Below, one piece after another: positions 1 through 21,456 of a DNA stretch of 47,244 nt. The stretch lies in contig WELB01000079.1 in assembly GCA_009602725.1 (NCBI GenBank), positions 205,995-253,238 on the forward strand, written 5' to 3'. Source of the DNA: Spirogloea muscicola (taxonomy: Eukaryota > Streptophyta > Zygnematophyceae > Spirogloeales > Spirogloeaceae). The notes under the pieces are model-generated. The model was not told where the DNA came from. It did not search any database and saw only the letters and a program-made list of their open reading frames with translations. The translations under genes and the position numbers were made by a program. The number at the start of each line of letters is the position of its first letter. The stretch's first letter is position 1.

Positions 1-1220
1 GCCGCGCCGCGCGCCGCGCGGCCGCCGCCGCTACCGCCGCCCGCAGAGCCACGGGGCTGGCGGCGCCCGCCTCTGCTCCCACCGCCCTGGAAGGGCGACG
101 AGCGGGGGACCGGTCCTCCGAGCTTGCTGTGGTCTGATCGCTGCGCACAGCCACTCTGCGTCCCAGCCTCCGGGCGCTCCCCGGGCGTCAGGCCGCCACT
201 TCTGGTCTGTCCTGACAACGAGCTCTTGGACAGTCAGCTGCTCTCCCGATCCTAGATGTCCTGCATGTGTGGACTTGATGCCTGTGGTACACGTACATGG
301 GCGTTTGGTGCGTGAAAGCTTTGCATGCAATATTCACTTGCTCAGGATGCGAGATTTCACTCTGCAGGGCGGTTGCCCGTCAAATACAGGCAGGCATAGG
401 GGTAAAGAGAGTAGTAGTAAGTTGGCAACTTGTGCGCCTTGCCAGCATCTTCATACCTATATCAACGTGATGACGTGAAGCCTGGATGAGAAGATTGGAT
501 AAGTAGTACATATTTGCCAGCTGATCTTCGCTTGCACGTCTGCCAAGATCCACCATGGGGACACATGCCCGTGGGCATCAAGGGCCACAGTGGCCTAAGG
601 TATCTCTTTAGTCCACCGCATCATGTGTTCCTTAAGAAGTCAACGCGTCTAGCATTCCAGGAAATAGCAGATCAAGACTTTCTAGAACACTGCAGAGCAA
701 GTCTGCAGGGCCACTGCAGACCGCGCGATCCTCACACACGGAAGACGACTTGCAGATTCTATAGCCTACTCTATGCTTGTACTTGGTTATGCAAAGATGC
801 TGGTGCTCCTGTATTGCTCTGCCGGTGTCTGGTCACTTACTTTGGCTGTGAACTGCGAACAGAGGACAAGACGAGCTGCAAGGAGGTCATCACTAGTAGT
901 GCAGATAAAGGAGGCGCATGAGCCCGAAGCTCCAGCCACCCACTTCACTAGACTTGCTGTGGGCAGCCAGTCAGCTGCGACTGAATCTGGGAAACAGCTG
1001 AAGCAGCCGCAGCAGCTGGTAGGACTCTGTGCTTGTCGATTATGAATGGGATGCTCAGTACGCAATACATCCTTCAATGACAAGATTGTGTTGGGCTCCT
1101 GAGTGTCCTGCAACCTCAGGAAGTCGACTTTGACGAGTCGATGATGTACACACGAGGAATCCGAATTGTGCTCCTACTAATGCTGTTTGGGCTGATGTGC
1201 CGCTTAACACCGTACAGCAG
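1..1220. other. Unassigned 5' region of the AP2 locus
   Basis: The first 60 bases are almost pure G/C in CGC/GCC runs, like the first exons of other genes in this window, so they may be a first exon or a GC-rich promoter. The rest is mixed sequence with short open frames on both strands. None carries a recognisable domain. It may contain 5' exons or introns of the transcription factor that follows, but I could not join any of them in phase. Confidence 0.3.
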
Positions 1221-4200
1221 CTGAATCTGGGCGAGTGGGATCTGCTGGATGACATAAAAGATGGGTCATTGACTGAAACTCTTGTGTCACCAACATCATG
1301 TGGCGCATGCCACTTCAGACTGTGGGATCCGTTCAAGTGGTCCAACACTGAAGCAGCTGTGCATATGCAAATGGCTCCTCAAGGACCTGGAGAGAACACT
1401 GGTGAGCATGCAGCATCGGATCCGCTGGCTACTCAATTAAAGTCCTTAGCTTCCACATTAAAGTGGTGCCTTGTGAGTAATGAAATTCACATATAGGGCA
1501 CTGCAGTGGCCCCGGGGTCTTGACAATATGATTCTAAGTACTCATTTTAGCGTGTGCATGCCTTCAAGGACGTTCGCTGTGAAGAGACCATCTTATGTTG
1601 GATGCATCGTGTGAGTCCTTAACGGTCCAGTATGAGGGCGTGAGGCATAAGATTTCAGCATTTCTTGCTCCACTAGCCATGATGATTTTTCACATTGCAA
1701 ATTGAACTTGCAGACTTTGAGCCATATGACGATCTACATGGCAAGCTAGAAGAATATGGGTCTTTCAGTGAATTACTGTCAGCATCATGGACAGACTTTT
1801 GGAGAAGAGACGACTTCGATTGCCAATTGGTGCCACCCCACTTGAGCTCCACACCGAATGAAGATTATGTTGAGCCTCAACTCATGGATGTCTTAAATAT
1901 TGCACGCCACTATGGCAGCGACTGTCACCTGCCCGACCTGAGAGACAGGTAAACTGCTCAACATCCAGACATTGACTTGTAAAGACTGTCGTGCTCTGGC
2001 TTACACTTCGACGTGCTGCTTACTGTGAGGAATGCTACCTAATCAAGGACAATGACATGGTCCTGGGCTTGACCTCTCACAGGCATGCTATAAGAGTAAA
2101 GTCAGCACTCCACAAATTGCAAAGTGTTTGCTACTGAAGCGAGGCCCGTTGCTTGTGGCTTGTCAGGGTGGACGGTCTGATGTACAACGAAGGTTCCATA
2201 TCTATGACATCCATGCATCTCCAGAGCAGCGAAACACTAGGTAGGCCTATATTGCTTCTCAGAATTGTGAAGCTACTGGTGAATATGCTTGCCTATGTAA
2301 GCAAAATCTGGCCATGCTGAAGAACTGGTCGCTGACTGTGAAGCTCATCATCACTTGCAGCTACCCTGAGCACAAGCACTGATCACGAGGGACAAGATCA
2401 AGGCCATCCTTCCTTGACATACCACGTCATGGAAACTTCGGAAGGTTGGGAGGTCCAGTCAGACCTGGCCACGTCATGGCTGCAACTCAGTACTGGTACT
2501 CAGGACAAGAATCCATCAGGAGCGCTACTGATTTCCCCATTAAGAGTCTGCACCAGGCGCCACGACGTGTCCTCTGCCCGTATCTCCGACAAGCCTACCC
2601 TGACACTGCTCACTGATGAGACCAGTGGAAAACCTGGTAAATGGACACGCGCGCCACAATTACGGGCTCTGAACACTCAGTCAAGACTACTTCAGAAGGA
2701 AATCTCTTCTTGATATTTGTGGCAGTTCGTCACAGCACAAAGCACTTTAGGACCAATATTCTTTGTTTTGAGATGACCCTTTGTATCAAAAATTTGACAA
2801 CTTTGACCAGGTGGTACGGTTGCAGTGCATCAAGCAGAGACGAGGAAACGAGCGTTTGGACAAGCTGTTGCGATCAACAAGGAGCATACCCACGACTACA
2901 GTAGCAAATGCAAAGCTCATAGCAAGCGCTTGCAATTGGTCAAGATAGACAGTAAGCTCACTGCTGATAAGTTGCTCAAGAGATTGTTCATATTTGAGAA
3001 AGTCCAGGGCAGTGATAATCCTAGTTACCTAGTGCAAGAGAGCTGAATAGGTTGCTGCAAACTTGCGGGTTCTGACAGCTCAAGAAGTGCAGATGTTAGA
3101 GGTTGTGAGTGGATACCCACCAATTGATCACCGCAGGGAAGTCGTTGAGACGCTTTGGTGACAAGAAGCGAGGTCGAGGTAGGCTGGCAATCAAGCAGGC
3201 CAGTGACTGCGAGTCCTCCGATGCCGAAGATGGTTCAAGACAGTCAGCAGCAGCAACGGCGGCCAATGATACTCCTAGACACACGAGTCCAGGAACATCA
3301 AGTTATCGTGGCGTCAGTCAGCATAGGTATTAACTCCAGAGGCTGCTCACCGCTTGGCCCTCTGGTTCTATAGCCAGGACAAAGCTACAATGTCTGCTGC
3401 AGAAGAGGGCTACTAGTATCATTCAGCTACATAGCCATAACATGCATCCAGCAGGTTGCTACGAGTATGGCATTCTTAATAGCTGACGTGGCCATTGACT
3501 CATTACTTTTCATTACTTGTCAATTTTTTCTGGGCTGGCTTCTCACAGCCCCTGCCTTATATTGGAAGAACTGTTGTTTCAGGTTGACTAAACGCTGGGA
3601 AGCATCTCTATGGGTCCAGAAGAAGCAGCTATACCTAGGTAAGCTTTGTTCCACTTTGTTCGATACTGAGCTTCTGCTGAATGGAATCTCATTGGTGTAG
3701 GGGGATGATCACATTGCACCTAGTGGGTTTGCACAGGCTTGGCTTCAATCACAACCCATGTGCAAGGAGTTGTTTGCCCAATGGAAGGTCAATGCAAACA
3801 TGCGGACTGATAGGCTGCCCTCGTACACCCTTGACGTCTCTTGTGTACCAGGTGGCTATGACAGCGAGATAGCTGCAGCAAGGTCAGCAGATACTTCTTG
3901 GACGCACGTAGGCTGCAGTAGACATACTGAGATGATGATTGGCCACAAATCTCGTTTTGTGTGGCGTGCCATCTCAGCTGCCACTTGGTGTGCATGACAA
4001 CAGGGCATACGATATAGCAGCACTCTGGTGCAAAGGACCCACAACGCCAACAAACTTTGACCCAATGCAGTATCGGGTCAACCTTGAGCAATTGAAGGGC
4101 TTGCCAAGAGAGGCCATGGTTGCATATTTGCGGCGCCAGAGCAGGTATCAATTTACTGGTCAATGAGCCACTAGATAGGCTTCTCAGACACACACATGAA

Positions 4201-5595
4201 GGCTACCATTATGCATATGCCTTTCGATTCCATCTGCATCATATGCAGATTGGACTCCAGTAATGTACGTGAGTCTATGGCTTGAGCTATCACAAAGACT
4301 GGCTGAATGAGTGCATACCCAAACCCAAATCCTCAATGTTTGCAGTGCATATGCGAGGGGCAAATCACCGTACCGCGGCGTGTCTGGACACCATGGGCGA
4401 TGGGAGGCTCGCATCGGCTCGTTCGACGGGAGGAAGAACGTCTCCTTTGGAATCTACGAGACCGAGGAAGAAGCAGCTCGCGGTTATGACAGGTACTAAG
4501 CTTTTCACCCAACATTTGACGGCTCCCTCACTACTGCATTTGCACACAGAATTTGCGCACCTGCAACTGTGAACATGCCTGCTGTGGCTCTTCCACGCTC
4601 GCCCCTTGCTGCCCCAATTCAATCCACCTTAACTCGTTCCTCGTCGTCTTTACTGCGTCCCTTCTCCCACCCTCTCTTCCTTAATCCTTAAATATCAATT
4701 CATCGGTCCATCCCACCCCCCCACTTCCTCGCCCTCCTTTCCCCTACCCTGTTCCTATCAAAATCTGCTCCTCTCTTGAGTGCCCTCAGCGTCTTCTCAT
4801 CCACTTCAAGCTATTTTCCTGTCCTCCTCTATAATCAAGAATGACGTTTTGTTTATCAGAACCCACATCAAGCAACTGTGCCTAGCATGCTCCGTGGAAT
4901 GTGAGGACGATAACGGAGAGATCGTCCTGGTGATGCCTCAGGGCACTCATAGTAGAGAGAGGTCTGGATGCCAAGACAAACTTCTGCATCTCAGAGTACA
5001 TCAACGAGACAGAGGCTGCAAAAGCAACGGTAAGTGCAGAATTGCCAGACGACAGTGTGGAGTTGGCTCCTTGGAGTAGAAGTGCACAACATCAATCTGC
5101 TCGAATAAGCATGGCTTACGCTTCACACTGTTACTTTTGTCACCTTTGACAGGATGTCAATGACTGCTTCACCAGGCCCTTCCTAGACACTAGCAGCATG
5201 CGATTCATGCGAGGCAAGAATACCTCTTTGATACCAGAAGAAGCCAACTTTACCCCGTATGTGTCTCCTTGCATACCAAGCAATCTAATACTCAACCCAG
5301 TCCGTCATGAGCGCTTGAGCTGCTTCAACCTGAAGCGCCTCCGCACATGCATAAGGTCTTCTATAAGCCTAGAGCTCGTCACATTGTGGTCATGACATCA
5401 TTCATGGTCCACATTCTCATACTTGGAGCACCTTCACGTCTGTGCGCAGCTAAAGGCAGAAGCGGTGCAAGGTCTTACAGAGACTATGAGAACACGGAGA
5501 GCTTCTGCGAACTGTATCGACAGGCAATACACCGCATCCAGGCAAGTCTGGACAAGGGCAAGCACAACGAGTCTACCATGCCATCAAAGGACTGA
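1221..5595 (+). CDS. Double AP2-domain transcription factor (ANT/AP2 subfamily)
   Basis: Predicted nuclear DNA-binding regulator with two AP2 domains joined by a short linker, as in plant ANT/PLT/WRI1-type proteins. Exons for the first AP2 domain are 3137-3326, 3583-3638, 3852-3882 and 4004-4144, all phase-compatible. They give YRGVSQHRLTKRWEAS, then a G-G-Y-D turn, then RAYDIAALWCKGPTTPTNF. The linker ends YLRRQSR. The second domain starts in exon 4346-4492 (SPYRGVSGHHGRWEARIG, then GIYETEEEAARGYDR) and finishes near 4960-5029 (GLDAKTNFCISEY). A short connecting exon between 4493 and 4960 was not resolved. Exon 5153-5256 follows in phase 0, and 5460-5595 can supply a C-terminus. Upstream exons 1221-1401 and 1714-1948 join in phase and encode an acidic, aromatic-rich stretch. 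A basic KKRGRGR segment just before domain 1 could be a nuclear signal. The start codon is not identified. Family call is firm; the gene's outer limits are not. Confidence 0.8.
1949..3136 (+). other. AP2 gene interior, exons unresolved
   Basis: This stretch lies between the acidic upstream exons and the first AP2 exon. A candidate exon at about 2083-2240 encodes a basic segment (KCLLLKRGPLLVACQGGR) bounded by CAG and GTAGGC, but its phase does not fit the exon ending at 1948 without another small exon. No domain is recognised. Confidence 0.3.
3521..3575 (+). repeat. Dispersed palindromic repeat, copy A
   Basis: Contains TTTTCTGGGCTGGCTTCTC followed by ACAGCCCCTGCC, the core shared with copies near 20533, 20750, 23069, 36346 and 36975. 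It lies inside the intron between the first two AP2-domain exons (3327-3582), ending just before the acceptor that opens exon 3583. Confidence 0.55.
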
Positions 5596-6548
5596 GGTTA
5601 TGTATGCAGCGATTGTTGTATGCTTCACCTATGCCCCCAGCTGCAAGTGCTGCGAGGGTTGGTTGGGCTCAATATGGTCTCAGCAGCCATGAATAGCCTA
5701 GCGCAGGTTTTACGTACACAGCTTTTTAGCAGCTCAACACAGTTGAGCAGTTCTAGCCAGTTGCCAGTACTAGAAATCGTTGCTTTTTGTAGTTCATTAT
5801 TGGCCACAAGATGCTCAGTAAGCCTGCCACAAGAGGTTGACTTTTATGCAACACAGAGATCTAATTGCCACAACTCCAAGGCCGCGAGCGGCTGTAAATT
5901 TGTGTCAGCAGTGCTCAAGACCAAGTCAGCAGTTGGCAAGCAGCTCAACCAGCCTGCGCAGAGCTCACAGAAAGTGGGGCTGCTGCCGCACACCAGACGC
6001 CTGCAGTCACTCGGCACAGCTTGCTCAGGAAGAGGCCCGGATGGAACCACTCCCGTCTAAGATTGTGCAAGAGCACGGCTTGCTATATTCTTAGATAGGC
6101 TCCTCCCATGGAAGACACCAACCAAACTCTAAGCAAGCTTCTCCGCAACAAAAGCTTTGGCTATTCTCATTCCCTCATCCACGCCCGCTGCATTGCCGCC
6201 CTGTGCACACACACCAAATGCTAGTCAACGCTAGAACTTCTGAACAATCAGCGGCGCTGTTGTGCATGCTCCTGCTTCTGCTTTGGTACTCTTTAAGCAC
6301 TATACTGTGCCGCTCTCTGCAGCATTCCTGTGCCTTCCCATGCAAAGGCACACTCACAACTAACTATCTGCAAGACAACGACCTATCCAATAGCATATTT
6401 GTGATTTGTGTGACTACAGAACTAGAGCGCAACCTAGACTTATGCAACCCAAATACCTACCCCGTCTTGAGTCTCACATGGCTAGACTCACACTGACTGC
6501 CGCAAATGCCGAATCAGTAAATGCAGGGTCTTATATTCCAGATGGGCG
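5596..6548. other. Convergent intergenic region between AP2 and AlaRS genes
   Basis: This is the space between the 3' ends of two converging genes. A plus-strand open stretch at about 5700-6060 is Ser/Gln-rich and could be a further C-terminal AP2 exon, but no splice junction supports it. No RNA gene or other feature is seen. Confidence 0.4.
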
Positions 6549-13658
<7,110 letters not shown>

Positions 13659-14082
13659 NNNNNNNNNNNNNNNNNNNNNNNNNNNNNNNNNNNNNNNNNN
13701 NNNNNNNNNNNNNNNNNNNNNNNNNNNNNNNNNNNNNNNNNNNNNNNNNNNNNNNNNNNNNNNNNNNNNNNNNNNNNNNNNNNNNNNNNNNNNNNNNNNN
13801 NNNNNNNNNNNNNNNNNNNNNNNNNNNNNNNNNNNNNNNNNNNNNNNNNNNNNNNNNNNNNNNNNNNNNNNNNNNNNNNNNNNNNNNNNNNNNNNNNNNN
13901 NNNNNNNNNNNNNNNNNNNNNNNNNNNNNNNNNNNNNNNNNNNNNNNNNNNNNNNNNNNNNNNNNNNNNNNNNNNNNNNNNNNNNNNNNNNNNNNNNNNN
14001 NNNNNNNNNNNNNNNNNNNNNNNNNNNNNNNNNNNNNNNNNNNNNNNNNNNNNNNNNNNNNNNNNNNNNNNNNNNNNNNNNN
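13659..14082. other. Assembly gap (424 N)
   Basis: This run of Ns hides the AlaRS start, the beginning of the CSN9-like gene, and probably the shared divergent promoter of both. Confidence 0.99.
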
Positions 14083-14208
14083 GGCGGCGGCTCCGGCGGG
14101 CCCGGCGGCGGCGGCGGTGGTGGCGGCGGCGGCGACGCCGAGAGGCTGGCGGACGCCGACTTCTTCGACGCCTTTGGCGACGACTTCGACGACGACGACC
14201 TTGCCTAG
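14083..14208 (+). CDS. COP9 signalosome subunit 9 (CSNAP-like), C-terminal fragment
   Basis: In frame from the gap edge this encodes a Gly-rich run, then ADADFFDAFGDDFDDDDLA and a TAG at 14206-14208. The alternating Phe/Asp tail ending in four Asp closely resembles the C-terminus of CSN9/CSNAP, the very small acidic subunit that binds the COP9 signalosome, which removes NEDD8 from cullins. The N-terminal part lies in the gap. The Gly-rich lead-in is not typical of the family and may be local. The opposite strand reads only Arg/Ser-rich low complexity. The next start codon on this strand lies 19 bases downstream in another frame. The short motif limits certainty. Confidence 0.55.
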   Translation, partial: GGGSGGPGGGGGGGGGGDAERLADADFFDAFGDDFDDDDLA

Positions 14209-14227
14209 GCCCGCTCGCTCGCCGGCC

Positions 14228-15056
14228 ATGGCAGCCACCGCCGCGGCTCGCGGCGACGGCTCCTCGGAGGACGGCGATCCCGCCGCCGCCGCCGCCGCCG
14301 CTCCGCACTGGGCCGCCATCTTCTCCGGCACAGAGTCTGCACGGCTGGGCCCCGGAGGGACCGGCCAGGCTTCGCCAGTGGCGGCGGACGACGAGGACTA
14401 CGCCACGGACAGCGTCGGAAGTAGTGGGGAGGAGGAGGAGGAGGAGGACGACGAGGACGAGGACGACGACGACGACGAGGAGGTCGTGGAGGAGATGGGC
14501 AGAGCTGCCACTGCTGGCGCCGCCCAAAACTCCGGCGGCAGTCGAGAGACTGAAGATGGGGATGGCGGCGGTGGCGTCGGCGGCGGCGTAGAGCGCAGTC
14601 TGCAGACCATCTTCTCGAGCGCGGACCCGAGCCGCTTGGGGCCCCGCGCCCGGTCTGGCCTGCAGTGCGGGACGGCGCCGCCGCCGTTCGAGAGCGAGGA
14701 GGCCGGCTGGTGCTGCCTGTGCGGCTCGCGGCGGCGCTGGATGGAGTGCGGGCGCTGCGGCGGCGCCGGCGCCTACCCCACCAAGCCCGGCCTCGCAGGT
14801 GCAGCACCGGCCTCGCTAATGCAACTTAGCGCTAACAGCCCCTTGCTATATGCCGCATAATATCAATATAATGAGTGCCATTTTCATGTATGTGATGTGG
14901 GCAGGAGTGTCGAGCAAGGTGGGCACGGCGCGCTGCAAGTCGTGCTTCGGCCGCAAGGTGGTGCCGTGCCTCATCTGCGGCCTCCCAGACCCCGATGCCT
15001 GGACGGCGTGGCAGGAGTATGCCAGGCGGTGGCCCTGCAGTGTTGCAGGAGATTGA
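14228..15056 (+). CDS. Acidic protein with DnaJ-type zinc-binding CxxC motifs
   Basis: Two exons, 14228-14798 and 14905-15056, join in phase (G|GA) to give about 240 residues. The N-terminus is Ala/Asp-rich and includes a run of about 25 Glu/Asp. It carries a short internal repeat: AAIFSGTESARLGP and TIFSSADPSRLGP. The C-terminus has four CxxC pairs (CCLC, CGRC, CKSC, CLIC), with CGRCGGAG and CFGRKVVPCLICG resembling the DnaJ cysteine-rich fold of plant BSD2/PSA2-like proteins. No J domain or transit peptide is obvious. The start is the first ATG, just after the CSN9-like stop. Function is unknown; a zinc-dependent protein-folding helper is one possibility. Its 3' end faces FtsH. Confidence 0.7.
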
Positions 15057-15799
15057 TTCAGTCCTATTTTGAGATGGCTAGCCTGATTGCGCGCTGGAGA
15101 TTGACGCAAAAGTCCCCAAACATTTGCCACAACTTTTCCTGCTGTGTAACAGTGCAATTGACCTGTGAAGTGATCTGTCAGACACACTGTCAGACACAGA
15201 TCCTGTGTGCCTGGAAACACATGCCAACCTATGCGGAGTCTTGAGGAGGGCAATGCCGACGTCATGGCAGCTGCCCCGATGCTGACTTTCGCAGAGCAAC
15301 AAAGGGTTTCTGATGACCAGGATGCTAGAGTGCCTGCCACCTGGACAGATACGGGCCCAACACTGCAAAGCACAGGGAAAGAGGTGTTCTGATGGGACTT
15401 TTAGCCCACGTCCTACTCTTCAACAGATGTTGCACTGACTGTACTGGTATAGACTGTGAAGATATTGCTCAGTGTGTTGTGCATTGCACGTGTGGGCAGA
15501 CTCCAAGAGAGTAGTGCACACAAATGCCCAGCATGGGGCATACTAGTTTAAATTACTCCTTTTAGATATACAAAGGAACGCCGGAGATTTGCAATGCAAC
15601 AGGACGCTTGCGAGCCAACTATTCAAGAGCTTCTTATATCACAGCACAGAAGATAATACAGCTTTGCTGACAACCATGTGACAGGCTGTCACCAGTGTTC
15701 ACCTTGTCATCTAGTACAATGTGAAGGCATAAGAATTTAAGTGGCAGATAGACAGTTGAGCACAATATAGTGCACAGGTATCTACTATTAATGTTCCCT
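15057..15799. other. Convergent intergenic region
   Basis: This lies between the 3' ends of the zinc-finger gene (+) and FtsH (-) and presumably holds both 3' UTRs. Only short shadow frames are present, with no recognisable domain, RNA gene or repeat. Confidence 0.5.
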
Positions 15800-19753
<3,954 letters not shown>

Positions 19754-20532
19754 GAATGAACAGAGTACAAGAAGAGGGGGGGGGAAGCCAGGCGAAGCCC
19801 TAAGGCGAAGCAGCAGAAATGACAAGCACACAAGAAAAAACAAAGCAGCTACTAACCACTCAGTAACCCCTGCTAAGCAGGCGCAGGTCGGAGAGGCTAT
19901 GCTCCTGGAAGTATGTCCCCTGGCCAGAGCCAGAGGCAGCAGCAAGGGCTCGGCCAGAAGTGGAAAGCCAGCCCGGCAGGACTTGACGAGGTCCGACGGG
20001 GCCGAAATCGCGCTGGAGCACGTTCAGTAAGCCAGCAAGTACCATGTAGGATGGTTGTGTGGGATCGCGAAATGTGCAATTTGATGGTGGGGTACTGGTC
20101 CGGTGGACGTCAGGGGGGGCCCCCGGTTGGGGGGACCATCCAGGCGCTTCGGCAGCTTTCGAGTTGGGTCGGGGCGACCGGGGATCCGACGGCACGCAGG
20201 CGGCCACGCCAAGCGCGGCGCAAATGGCCGCCTCCGTGGCCGCCCCACGGCCTCGCTCCGAGGGTGCCCCCCTCGGCGGCGCCCGCTAACCCTGGGGGCG
20301 ATTGAGGGCCGCTAACCGTCCGATTGCACAATCGCACGGTCAGATGTGGGCCTCGTGGCGAAAGGGGCTTTGTCGGCCTTTCTGCTTGGCCGCCCCATCT
20401 GGCGGACCACCTGCCACGTCGGACGGCGCGTGTCGGCCTCGGGCCGCACGTGCACGCTGATGCCACTCACAACCGCACTTGTTTCGCCGACACTGCCCAG
20501 GCGGCCGGCAGTGCCGTTAAGCTTGGTGCCGC
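19754..20532. other. GC-rich intergenic stretch, no gene recognised
   Basis: Upstream of FtsH this contains GC-rich sequence rich in GGCCGCC/CGGCC words, with overlapping open frames on both strands, a typical sign of base composition rather than coding. Its character is that of the repeat island that follows. No conserved domain is seen. Confidence 0.4.
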
Positions 20533-20597
20533 CCCAACCAAGAAAGTGGTCGCCCATTGAGGATAGGGGCTGGAAAAGCCCAGCCCAAGAAGTAATG
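20533..20597 (-). repeat. Dispersed palindromic repeat, copy B
   Basis: Read on the minus strand it gives CTTGGGCTGGGCTTTTCCAG, CCCCTATCCTCAATGGGCG and ACCACTTTCTTGG. This is the fullest match to the copy at 36346, including the internal palindrome GGGCTGG...CCAGCCC. Confidence 0.65.
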
Positions 20598-20684
20598 AAC
20601 AAAGCACGAGACGGGGGCCAGCTAACCACGCTCTGGCGACGGCGGGAATGGCGCAATCGGCGTCGGCGGAAGGTTCTAATGTAG

Positions 20685-20722
20685 AGGGGGTCTTCTCCCC
20701 TCTAATGGGCGAGCGCTTCCCT
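20685..20722 (+). repeat. Dispersed palindromic repeat, partial copy C
   Basis: TCCCCTCTAATGGGCGAGCG followed by CTTCCCTTTT matches the right half of the repeat. It faces copy D in the opposite orientation about 30 bases away, so the two halves form an imperfect hairpin. Confidence 0.5.
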
Positions 20723-20749
20723 TTTCCTAACTAATCGATCGGACGGCGG

Positions 20750-20812
20750 AGAAAGAAAGTGCGCGCCCATAGAGAAAGGGGGCCAGCAAAGCCAGCCCAG
20801 AAAGAATGGACA
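20750..20812 (-). repeat. Dispersed palindromic repeat, copy D
   Basis: On the minus strand it reads TTCTTTCTGGGCTGGCTTTG, CTGGCCCCCTTTCTCTATGG and GCGCGCACTTTCTTTC. It has the same layout as copies B and F. It sits just outside the left arm of the retroelement inverted repeat. Confidence 0.65.
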
Positions 20813-20859
20813 AAGTCAGAAAGGCCATCTGGCGCAGGGCTATGTTCTTTCTCCGCGGA

Positions 20860-21442
20860 GGGCCAGATGGGCCCTCATGCCTCAGGAATACTCCTCCGAC
20901 GTTGGGCATCGCGTTGGGGACGCACCTGGACGCGGACGGCGCAACCCAGTCAGTCGCAACCCCAACCCGGGCACTCAAGACGGGAGTGTGGCACGGCCGG
21001 ACCGCGGTCGCGAGGAGGTGGAGCTGCCTGCGTGGTCGGCTTTCGGCGACGCTGCTGCAGCTGCTCGACATGTCAGAAGACAATGGAATCCGCACCCGGC
21101 AGGCGCTTACATCACCAGCGGACAACCGCACCCGTGCCCTGAACCTCCTGACCACCCAGGATAGGGGCCCGCGCAGGTTGTCGCCTTCTTTGGCTGGGGC
21201 GCATGCATGCGATGTTGGAATGGTTCAACGCGGGTTGGAGTCATCTCTGGTGTGGTGGCACAGTCCGACCGGTGTGGCGTCTCGACTGAGCGGCAGCGCG
21301 GGGGCTGTGGGAGCGGGCGGTGGCCTGGCGGAGCAGCGAGGCGCTGCAGCGGAGGTGGAACCACGGGCAGCGTGGAGCGGGAGGCGGCGTCTGAAGACCG
21401 CGGGGGAGCGGATAGCCTGGCCGTCGTGATGGAGGGGTCCTC
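20860..21442 (+). mobile_element. Left arm of inverted repeat: Ty3/gypsy pol fragment
   Basis: This arm is a near copy, reversed, of 21457-22010, with substitutions and small indels. In the plus direction it starts with the stretch that normally follows RNase H (PQEYSSDVGHRVGD), then SRNPNPGTQDGSVARPDRGR. It is a duplicated piece of a retrotransposon polyprotein without reverse transcriptase, RNase H or integrase domains of its own. Frames are broken, so it is a remnant. Confidence 0.65.
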
Positions 21443-21456
21443 CAGGGCGCCAGTAC

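Noticed and set aside
20100-21430. Several overlapping plus- and minus-strand frames of 100-200 codons
   Set aside because: High GC and the inverted retroelement repeat produce long stop-free stretches. Only pol-derived similarity was recognisable.
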